Translations under genes and position numbers: made by a program | In this document: one piece after another, positions 45,516 through 55,300 of the stretch | Numbering within the stretch: position 1 is the first letter of the stretch | Layout of the letters: every line of letters starts with the position of its first letter | Notes under the pieces: model-generated | Told to the model about the DNA's origin: nothing | Seen by the model: the letters and a program-made list of their open reading frames with translations, nothing else | Databases searched by the model: none | From: Blastopirellula sp. | GTDB taxonomy: Bacteria; Planctomycetota; Planctomycetia; Pirellulales; Pirellulaceae | Direction of reading: 5' to 3' | Assembly: GCA_002733575.1 (NCBI GenBank) | Contig: NVWB01000004.1 | Span: 36,616 to 100,615, forward strand | DNA length: 64,000 bases

Positions 45516-45800
45516 TTTTTTTTCAGTCCCGATAGGGACGGTATCATGTAGCCAGGGAATTCATTCCCTGGAATAGATCCACCCTAATGCAAGAAAGCCC
45601 CAGACGGGGCGACATCGGGCGAATCAAGGATATTTTGACTTCTAATTGCCGGTTCGTAGTAGAAATGTCATCGTTTTACTGCTTGAATATAACGCATTGA
45701 ATCGATATCGCCCCGTCCGGGGCTTTGAAGATATGGAGTATCATTTTCCTGGAGCTAAAGCACCAGGCTAGGTGACGTCGTCCCTTCTGGGACTAAAAAA
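45516..45800. repeat. Long imperfect inverted-repeat element with four palindromic units
   Basis: The left end has eight T then AGTCCCGATAGGGACG; the right end has GTCCCTTCTGGGACT then six A. Inside are AGCCCCAGACGGGGCGACATCG (inverted with CGATATCGCCCCGTCCGGGGCT) and the hairpin CCAGGGAATTCATTCCCTGG matched by CCTGGAGCTAAAGCACCAGG. Arms of about 100 bp are therefore inverted copies of each other. No ORF is present. Most of the 563-bp gap 45454-46016 is this element; the rest shows nothing recognisable. Similar GTCCC/GGGAC families are, from memory, frequent in planctomycetes. Confidence 0.72.
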
Positions 45801-46016
45801 TCTAACTCAATTTAAACATTGCCATCCAAGGAAGACGAGGGAGTTCTGAAACCCATGGCCGCAATTTTTGTTAAAACGCGGCCTAGCGAATTTTGAAATG
45901 CTTTAGCATTTACATTCTCTAGATTCAATATGGCTTTTTACTATTCTTGCGCGTATAGTAGATAGTCTCAATCTTTTCTCACCCCTTATCATTAATTTTG
46001 AAAGAGCCTGACTCTT

Positions 46017-47882
46017 ATGGTTTCACGATGCCGGCTCTTTAATTCAACATTTGTGTTGATTGTTTTCTTGTTGTTCGCCAGTCGTCCTTTAGCTGCTCAG
46101 TTAGTTTATGAAGACTTACCTGTCTCGCAAGGCACGCTGAAGTCTTCTAAGGCCGGAGTGTTGGTGATTACCGATGATCAAGGCGTTACGCGAGAATATA
46201 AAATTCAGGAGAAGGTCGATGGCGGTATTTCATTGGCAGGGGCTCAGGCCATTATTGATTTTCCGGCTCAAGTGAAAGTTGTGGGCAAGTTTTCAAAAGA
46301 TGAACTAAAGCCGGGAACGCTTATTCGATTTCAAGTGCAGTTGAATCGCCTGGGGAAACTCAAAGGGCCTGTTGCTTCAGTGCAAATCTTAGACGACCCT
46401 GCCACGAAACTCACTATTGAACTTGGGGCTGAAGTAGAAGAGAAATTCTTTCAATGCGAAGTGACAGCTGAACTCAGTAAGATAAGAAATAATCGGTATA
46501 TTATTTCGCTGCCACGAAACACCTTTACGCGCAAAACCATACTCTCGCTTGAATTAACGGATGACGTGGAGATCAACTATTCGTCTGACGATTATCGCAG
46601 AGCAGCGCCAGGTTCCAAAGTGACCAAGTTAGCGGCGGTAAAATTTAACACCGGTGATTTTGTTGTCCAAAGCATTGAGATCGAGATCGCTTCCACTGCC
46701 AACTCTTCAACCGGCGATATCGAAGATAAACTACTGGCCAAATACAAAAAGTTTTCTGACGAAGCGAAAAAACCACGCGATGTTCGATCTCAGCATTTCT
46801 TGCTGCATACCGATATCTCTGACCGACAAGCCAAGATACTGCTAGACAAACTAGAGACCATGACCAGTTTGGTATCTTCGTACTACGGCAAACAGCCTGG
46901 TGCCTTGATTGAATGTTTTGTGGTGAAAGATCTGGGACAATGGACGCTTGACAACCGTTTTACGGAACATGCAGTCGCCAAAATTAAAGAGAGAGCCGGC
47001 GTCACCTTTTCACGAAGCTTAGGAAATCAGCGTCAGTCGATTGTGTACTCTTGCGATAATCACGGCGTAGTGCAGCACGAGGCGATTCACGCCTATTGTT
47101 TTCTTACGTTTGGATCTACCGGCCCAACTTGGTACGCCGAAGGCATGGCCGAACTGGGTTGCTACTGGAAAAACGTGGGCCAGTTAGATGTCGATATCGA
47201 CCCTGTGGTGATCGATTATCTAAAAAATGCAGAGCCCAAAAGCATGCTAGAAATCGTGGCGCCAGGCCAAGTTACCAATGACTCGTGGAAAGCTTATTCT
47301 TGGCGTTGGGCCCTTTGTCACATGCTGGCCTGCAACCCGAACTATTCTGGCCGCTTCAAATCGCTAGGGCTTGGAATGATGACCGGCCAAGCCAACGTGT
47401 CGTTCGAGACAGTTTATGGAGATTTGGCCAAAGAAATCTCTTTTGAATACGACCTGTTTGTCGCGGAAGTCGACAATGGTTACCGTCCTGACTTGGCCGC
47501 TTGGCAATGGAACCGCCGGTTCGTCAAAATCTCGGGCAGCAAGCGAGCACAGTCAAAAGTTCTGGCCGATCACGGCTGGCAATCAACCGGTGTCAAGCTT
47601 GAAGTTGGATCATCCTACGATCTGGCCGCACAGGGCACCTGGAAACTTCAAAAAAATGGAGACGATATCAACGCCGATGGAGATTCAAACGGCCAAGGGC
47701 GATTAATGGGCGTCATCATGAAGGACTACCAGCTATCAGAACCATTTCCTCTTGGCGTACTCACATCCTACAAACCCACTACCGATGGCGACCTCTACGT
47801 TCGTTGCCTTGATGCTTGGAACGACCTTGCCAACAACGAGGGCGAAGTCACTTTGCATATCAGAAAAACACCAAGCCAATAA
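46017..47882 (+). CDS. Exported DUF1570-like gluzincin peptidase
   Basis: 621 residues with a signal peptide (FVLIVFLLFASRPLAAQ). Residues 28-235 are a beta-rich domain of unknown type. The peptidase part contains H354-E-A-I-H358 (VQHEAIHAYCF) and a following glutamate, E375, in WYAEGMAEL; spacing and pattern match gluzincins of the DUF1570/peptidase-MA type. Residues about 520-621 form a C-terminal beta-sandwich with a ligand-binding look (GSYDLAAQGTWKL, LYVRCLDAWND), similar to small lectin-like modules. It probably acts on proteins outside the cell. It has a 135-bp leader after the repeat element. Confidence 0.87.
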   Translation: MVSRCRLFNSTFVLIVFLLFASRPLAAQLVYEDLPVSQGTLKSSKAGVLVITDDQGVTREYKIQEKVDGGISLAGAQAIIDFPAQVKVVGKFSKDELKPGTLIRFQVQLNRLGKLKGPVASVQILDDPATKLTIELGAEVEEKFFQCEVTAELSKIRNNRYIISLPRNTFTRKTILSLELTDDVEINYSSDDYRRAAPGSKVTKLAAVKFNTGDFVVQSIEIEIASTANSSTGDIEDKLLAKYKKFSDEAKKPRDVRSQHFLLHTDISDRQAKILLDKLETMTSLVSSYYGKQPGALIECFVVKDLGQWTLDNRFTEHAVAKIKERAGVTFSRSLGNQRQSIVYSCDNHGVVQHEAIHAYCFLTFGSTGPTWYAEGMAELGCYWKNVGQLDVDIDPVVIDYLKNAEPKSMLEIVAPGQVTNDSWKAYSWRWALCHMLACNPNYSGRFKSLGLGMMTGQANVSFETVYGDLAKEISFEYDLFVAEVDNGYRPDLAAWQWNRRFVKISGSKRAQSKVLADHGWQSTGVKLEVGSSYDLAAQGTWKLQKNGDDINADGDSNGQGRLMGVIMKDYQLSEPFPLGVLTSYKPTTDGDLYVRCLDAWNDLANNEGEVTLHIRKTPSQ

Positions 47883-47885
47883 AAG

Positions 47886-49085
47886 TCACTCACCACGCGG
47901 TGGCTGAAAAGGGTTCCCAGTCTCCACGGCTTCGGCCAGGATGATGTCGGAGTCTTCTTCCTCTGCTTCTTCTTTGGCGGTGGCGTGAAAGTCTTGGATT
48001 ATGTGGAGGAACTCTTTCTCTTCGCCCGGATCACTAAACGCCGTGCGTGGAATCAGGCAGTGAACGAACGGCGTGTAATCAATCACGGCCAGAAGTTCGT
48101 CGTCACCCGAAATTGCATCCATTTGAATCCATTTACCCCACGAAACAATCGACTTCGATTGAAACGACATTCCCTGCGATCCAAACAATGCGGTGGTGGC
48201 TTCAGTCACGTAGCCTGGCACTTGCTTTCGCCACTGAAAATAACGATACCAATTGATACCGCTGTTGATCGGAATCGTGATAAAAAAAACAGCTATTGCT
48301 GCTCCTATCCAAGTGATGATCGATCCAGTGCCAGAGTCATCCCCCAAGGAATCAGGAGAGAGTGAAAATAATAACATTCCACCAACTACGACTGCGGTTA
48401 GCAATTGGCTAATAGCCGATTTCCATGATGGCAACTTCTTTCTAAATTCTTCCCCCACACCATAAAACTCAACTCTGGCCCATTGGGCTTGCGTGCATGC
48501 GAATTTCAATATCTGCGGTCGCTCACTTGCCCAGTCGGGGGTAAAGTCGGCAGAGTGTTCCAGCATGTTAGGCAGTTCACCTGGATGATCGGCGGCATGG
48601 CTGATCCTATTTTGGGCGAACTCATAAAACTGCTGGGCTGCTTCACTGCTGGCGAACGCCGCTTTCGGAATAATGTAGGCCCGCAGGTTGCTGATAAACA
48701 TCACCAAGTGGTCTTCGGAAGCGACCATACGATCAATTCGGTTCCAAGTCCGGCGAGAGCGGCCGTTGCCTGAGATGACTTCAAAGTAGTCGTCGGTTAG
48801 CCGGGCATGCTGATAGCCAGGCGGAATACGCACCTCGTAGCTCATCGTAAAGATTTTTCTGATAATCAGCAGGATCAGCAGAAAAATAAAGCCGTAACTA
48901 ACCGCCCCGATCCAGGCTGCAATTTCCCATAAACCAACCAAGCCAATCAGCAGCAGTGAGGGCAGCATGGCTAGTGCAAACAGCGCAGTGGGGCCGATGC
49001 CTAACCAGATTCGGTGCCCAAGAGGGTACGAATGCATCAGAGCATGTATATCCTCCTGCTTATTTTGAAATTTTACTTGCATCAA
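47886..49085 (-). CDS. Membrane protein with two YcxB-like halves
   Basis: 399 residues. Each half begins with a charged segment, then two hydrophobic helices, then a PH-like beta region. First half: IWLGIGPTALFALAMLPSLL, YGFIFLLILLIIRKIF, and ARLTDDYFEVISGNGRSRRT...YIIPKAAF. Second half: ISQLLTAVVVGGMLLFSL, GAAIAVFFITIPINSGI, and SFQSKSIVSWGKWIQMDA...HCLIPRTAFSD. The paired W/I-P-AF pattern fits the YcxB family, duplicated in tandem. The tail ends ETGNPFQPPRGE, a NPFQ-type motif also seen at 57.7 kb. Function unknown. Confidence 0.8.
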   Translation of the reverse strand: MMQVKFQNKQEDIHALMHSYPLGHRIWLGIGPTALFALAMLPSLLLIGLVGLWEIAAWIGAVSYGFIFLLILLIIRKIFTMSYEVRIPPGYQHARLTDDYFEVISGNGRSRRTWNRIDRMVASEDHLVMFISNLRAYIIPKAAFASSEAAQQFYEFAQNRISHAADHPGELPNMLEHSADFTPDWASERPQILKFACTQAQWARVEFYGVGEEFRKKLPSWKSAISQLLTAVVVGGMLLFSLSPDSLGDDSGTGSIITWIGAAIAVFFITIPINSGINWYRYFQWRKQVPGYVTEATTALFGSQGMSFQSKSIVSWGKWIQMDAISGDDELLAVIDYTPFVHCLIPRTAFSDPGEEKEFLHIIQDFHATAKEEAEEEDSDIILAEAVETGNPFQPPRGE

Positions 49086-49333
49086 ATTACTAGGTTAATT
49101 GCTGTTTTTGATCCGCCAGTCTCTAGGTTTACGATTCACTCTTTGCCCATTAGAACCACAATCGAATCGGTTGAACAACCAAAATGGTCTATTCTGTGCA
49201 TCTTTCCTCCACTTTTCTTCAGTGTAAGCCCTGCCTTATAGAGGATGCCGCCTTCTCGCCTGAACAACTGTCCCCTAAAATTGAGAGATTCCGCACAACG
49301 GCAATTTTGACTAGCTTCCATGGATGAGCGTAG

Positions 49334-52300
49334 ATGCCTGATACCGATATCGTAATCAAAGGTGCAAGGGAGCATAATCTTCGTGATGTCTCACTCGACC
49401 TGCCTCGTAATAAACTGATTTGCTTAACAGGGGTTAGTGGTAGCGGCAAAAGCTCGCTCGCATTTGATACGGTCTATGCCGAGGGCCAACGGCGTTATGT
49501 CGAAAGCCTGTCTAGCTATGCGCGACAATTCATGGGGCAAATGCCCAAGCCAGACGTCGATTTTATTGGCGGACTGACCCCCAGTATATCGATTTCACAA
49601 AAAACCACCGGCAGTAATCCACGATCAACTGTTGGAACCATCACCGAAATTTATGATTACCTGCGGGTACTTTATGCTCGTATCGGGCAAGGTTGCTGTG
49701 CCGAATGTAGGAAACCGCTGACTGCGCAAACGCGCGAACAAATTATTGAACGCATTCTGACTTCGGAAGAAGGAACCTCATTCTCGGTACTGGCACCACT
49801 TTTTCGTGGGCAAAAGGGCGAATACAAAGATCTGTTTGTCGATCTGTTGAAGCAAGGTTTTGTGAGGGCTCGTGTTGATGGCCAAATTGTCAACCTTAGC
49901 GACGACATCCATCTTGATCGACAAATGCGACATGATATTGAAGTGGTCATTGACCGCTTAACTATCAAAGAAGGTGTCCGTGGTCGCTTGGCTGAATCGG
50001 TCGAACTCGCACTCAAGATGGGCGATGGCAATATGATCATGGCCTTGCGTGATCTAGAAGCCGAAGCAAGAGCCGCAGAGCTTGAAGGTGCCCCGCCTGC
50101 AGAAGACCTGATTCCCGAAGAAGAAGTTGTTCCCAAAAAACCGAAGAAACGCAAAGCCACCAAGAAATCAATTGATGGAGATTTAACATTCTCCGTCGAT
50201 TACGCCTGTGTTGATTGTGGCGTTTCCTACTCGCCCCCTTCGCCACAAATGTTTAGCTTTAATAGCCCTCAAGGGATGTGCCCTACCTGTGATGGACTGG
50301 GCCAAGTCTTCACGTTTGACCCTGAACTGCTGATTTCCGATCCGACCCTTTCGTTCAAAAAAGGGGCCGTAGATATCCTCGGCAAATGGAAAAGCATCGG
50401 CCGTTGGAAACGCCACATTTATCAAGGCGTGGCCGACACCATGGAACGCAAGCTGGAGCTCGAACCTGGCGCGTTCTTAGAAACCCCTTGGCGTGATCTG
50501 ACCGAAGAACAACAAAACTGCATCTTGCACGGCACCGGCGATCAACATATTACGTTCACTTGGCGTGGCGGTAGTTCTCCGCAGAAATACGGCGGCACTT
50601 ATGATGGCATCATTCCTGACTTACTCGACAAATATCGCAACACCAACAGCAAGCCCCAACTGCGACAACTAGAAAAATACATGTCGACCGTGAGTTGCCC
50701 CGAGTGTGATGGCGAACGCCTGAACGCCCAGGCTCGTGCGGTAGTGCTTAAATCGAACGAAGAGCAGTTTGCCGATCCGGCGGGGCTCAGCTTGCCGCAA
50801 GTTTGCCAGCTTTCAATTCAAGATGCCTCACTCTTCTTCGCCGATCTTGATTTAGATTCCCTCTGCGAAAAAATTGGGGCAGAAGCGATCAAGGAAATTT
50901 GTGGTCGACTTGGTTTTTTGCAAAACGTAGGGCTCGAATACCTGACGCTAGATCGAACCGCACCAACACTGTCTGGTGGAGAGTCACAACGTATTCGCTT
51001 GGCCGGTCAAATCGGTTGTGGATTAGTCGGCGTGACTTACATCTTGGATGAGCCATCCATCGGCCTACATCCACGCGATAACGACCGCCTGCTCGGCACA
51101 CTCAACAACCTGCGAGACATGGGCAATACCGTGTTGGTTGTCGAGCATGATGAAGATACCATGCGAGTGGCCGATCACATTATTGACTTTGGACCTGGTG
51201 CCGGAGTACGTGGTGGTTATGTCGTTGCCCAGGGAACTGCCGAGGAAATTGCTGCTTCTGATAAAAGCGTCACTGGTCGGTATCTGTCTGGCAAAGAAAA
51301 GATTGAGATTCCGGAAAAGCGTCGACCCATTACCGACAAAAAATTGACGGTAGTTGGCGCGTCGGAAAACAATCTAAAAAACATTGATGTTGAAATTCCA
51401 CTCGGGGTTTTCGTCTGTATTTCTGGTGCCAGTGGAAGCGGTAAAAGCTCGTTAATCAACGACATTTTGGTCGAAGCGCTTCGCCGTGATTTGAACCACG
51501 GACTAGGCGATCCGGGCGAACATGAACGGATTGATGGTCTGGAAAATCTCGACAAGATGATCGCCATCGATCAGTCGCCGATTGGCCGCACACCCCGCAG
51601 TAATCCTGGCACGTACATCAAAGTGTTTGACGACATCCGCAACATGTTTGCCATGCTGTCAGAATCTAAAAAACGGGGATATAAGCCTGGCCGGTTTAGT
51701 TTTAATGTCGAATCAGGTCGCTGTTCGGCCTGTGAAGGCAACGGGGCCAACAAGCTGGAAATGGATTTCTTGGCCGACATTTGGGTCACCTGTCCGGTCT
51801 GCGAAGGCCATCGCTTCAAACGCGAAACTTTAGAGATTCTGTTCAAAGGAAAATCGATTGCCGATGTGCTAGAAATGGATGTGCAAGAAGCACTTGAACT
51901 GTTTGAGAATGTGCCGAAGATTGCTCACAAGTTGCAAACACTGCATGATGTGGGTCTCGATTATATCAAGCTAGGGCAGCCCTCTCCTACGCTTTCTGGC
52001 GGCGAAGCCCAGCGTATCAAACTGGCCAAAGAGTTGGTCAAAAAGAGCACCGGAAAAACTTTGTACCTGTTGGACGAACCGACCACCGGATTACACTTTG
52101 CCGATGTGAAAATGTTGCTCCAGGTTCTGCAAAACTTTGCTGACGCAGGCAACACGGTGCTAGTGGTAGAACACAACTTAGACGTGATCAAAACCGCTGA
52201 CTGGATTATCGACCTTGGACCTGAAGGAGGCGACGATGGCGGACTAGTCGTAGCACAAGGCACGCCTGAGGATGTGGCCAAAGTTGCCGAATCGTACACC

Positions 52301-55300
52301 GGCCAATCACTGAAGCCGGTCTTCGCTGGCGACGAAAGTCGAGCGGTATCCGAGATCAAACGGGCCGCCGATCAAGCCCGCATTAACGCCAAAATGAAAC
52401 AATCAAAACACATCGAAGTCCGAGGCGCTAAACAACACAATCTCAAAAATGTCGATCTACGGATTGATCGAGAAAAAATGACCGTCTTCTGTGGCCCTAG
52501 CGGAAGCGGTAAAAGCTCGCTGGCCATGGATACCATTTATGCCGAAGGCCAACGCCGGTATGTTGAAAGTTTAAGTGCCTATGCCCGTCAGTTTGTAGGG
52601 CAAATGCAGAAGCCAAAAATTGACCACATCGATGGTCTCTCGCCTGCGATTGCTATCGAACAAAAAAACTTGGGCAAGTCGCCACGTTCCACCGTGGGAA
52701 CAGTGACCGAACTGTACGATTATGTTCGCGTGTTGATGGCACGCCTGGGTGAATCGTATTGCCCTGATTGCGATATTCCAATCAGCACGCAAACGTCGAC
52801 CAACATCACCGATAAGATACTGTCTGAGCCTAAAGGAACCAAACTGTACTTAATGGCTCCGCAAGATTTGGATGTTGGCCAGTCCTATACCGAGCTGTGG
52901 GAAGAACTACGCAGTGCCGGTTATCAACGAATTCGTGTCGATGGTATCGTCCACACGCTTGATAAACCACCACGCATTGATCGCCGACGAGTTCACGTGG
53001 TAGAAGTCGTGGTCGACCGAATTTCAGTAAGTAAAGAGGCCCGAACTCGAATTGCCGACAGTGTTGAAAACGCGTTGAGTCTCTCCGGCGGAGTCATGAA
53101 TGTCGCCTATCCTGACGACGCGGTTTCCGAACATCACTGGAAAGTAAAACGCCATAGCCAGCATTTGTCGTGTGGGTCATGTGATCGCAGTTTCGATCAA
53201 CTCTCGCCGCACAACTTCTCGTTCAACAGCACATTCGGTTGGTGTACTGCCTGCGAAGGTCTCGGCACGCAAATGGGCGCCGATCCAACTGCCCTGTTGA
53301 GCGATCCTAAACTCTCCCTGCTAGACGGGGCTTTACGCATGTGGCCCAATTTAGATCTTGAGATTTCGAGACAAATGCTCACCGCATTTGCTGAGTTCAA
53401 CGGCATTCCGCTTGACACGCCCTTCTCTGACATGAGCAGTCGGCATCGACATCTGATTCTGCATGGCACAGGTCCACAGTGGTATGAGGTCTTCAAAAAC
53501 AACGTCAAACAAGGTCGCGCACAATTCAAGTTCCAGTTCAAAGGACTCTATCCTTCGCTCGAAGAAGCTTCACGTTTGTCGCAATCGTTCCGCATGCAAA
53601 TGGAGGGCTTAATCGCCGAAGTCGAATGTACCACTTGCGATGGAAGCCGCTTGCGAGACGATGCTTCTGCGGTACAGTTCCGCGGGAAGAACATTCTGGA
53701 AATCACCAGCATGCCGATGGAAAAACTGCTGGAGTTCATTACCGGCTGGAAGCTGAAAAAACGAGAGATTAAAATCGCCGGAGAACTGGCCCGAGAGATT
53801 GAAGATCGTGTCAGTTTCTTAGTGAATGTAGGTCTCGATTATCTGAGTCTTCGCCGCACGGCACCCACACTTTCCGCCGGAGAAGCACAGCGTATTCGCC
53901 TCGCCAGCCAATTAGGAAGCGGCCTGTGCGGTGTGCTGTATGTATTGGACGAACCAACCATTGGATTACACCCGCGAGATAACAAACGCCTAATCAAAGC
54001 CCTGCATCACTTGCGAGACCTCGGCAATACACTGCTAGTCGTTGAGCATGATCATGATGTCATCGCAGCCTCCGATAAACTCGTTGACTTCGGTCCTCAA
54101 GCCGGACGTAACGGTGGCGAAGTGGTTGCTCAAGGAACTCCAGAGCAAGTTGCAAACACCAAAGGTTCCGTCACCGGGCCTTACCTTTCTGGCGAAGCGG
54201 CAATTCCAGTTCCATCGAATCGCCGCATGTCTTCGGTCCGAATCAAAAAGAAGCCAGCCAAAAAAACAGGCATGGCCGCACCTCGTGAGATTGACTCTCC
54301 TTCCGGTTACTGGCTCGAAGTCGTCGGTGCCACGCACAACAACCTCAGAAATGTCAACGCTCAAATTCCGTTAGGTGCCTTCACCGCAATCGCCGGCCCC
54401 AGTGGTAGCGGCAAAAGTTCGCTGATGCAGGAAGTCATCTACAACTCGCTGGCTCGTACTTTGCATCGCGCAAGCACTGTGCCAGGGGCTCACGATGCCA
54501 TTCGTGGAATCGAACATATCAACAAAGTGATCCGTGTTGATCAACAACCACTGGGTAACTCGCCCAGCTCGAACCCGGCCACGTACTCTGGTGCGTTTGA
54601 TGTCATTCGAGATCTGTTCTCGCAAATGCCAGAGTCGAAACTGCGTGGCTACACGCCGCGCCGGTTTAGCTTTAATGTCGATGGCGGTCGCTGCGAAAAC
54701 TGCGAAGGCATGGGCCAGAAGTGTATCGAGATGCACTTCCTGCCTGACGTTTGGGTTACCTGCGAAACCTGCGAAGGGCATCGCTATAATGAAGAGACTT
54801 TGGCGGTCCTATATCACGGCAAATCAATTGCCGACGTGCTAGAAATGTCGTGCGGACAAGCGGTTCAACTGTTTGAAAATATCCCGAAGATTCGTCGTAT
54901 TCTACAAACCCTATGTGATGTCGGTCTCGACTATGTCACTCTAGGCCAGCCTGCTCCGACGCTCTCAGGCGGTGAAGCCCAACGTGTGAAACTGGCGTCA
55001 GAACTGGCTCGCCCAGACACAGGGCGAACTTTGTATCTGCTCGATGAACCGACTACCGGTTTGCACTTTGAAGACCTGAAAAAACTACTCGGCGTATTCC
55101 ACCGATTGGTAGACCTCGGCAATACGGTTGTGGTCATTGAACACAATCTCGACATGATCAAACAGGCTGACTGGGTCATTGAAATGGGCCCTGAAGCTGG
55201 AGCCGAGGGTGGCCAAGTTGTCGTCTATGGAACGCCAGAAGACATGGTTGAGCATTCCAAAGACTACCAAGCGGCTACCAAAAAACGCAAGAAGGCCGGC

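Noticed and set aside
49672..50163. 163-codon minus-strand ORF opposite uvrA
   Set aside because: Shadow frame of the uvrA coding region; Ser/Arg-rich low-complexity translation.
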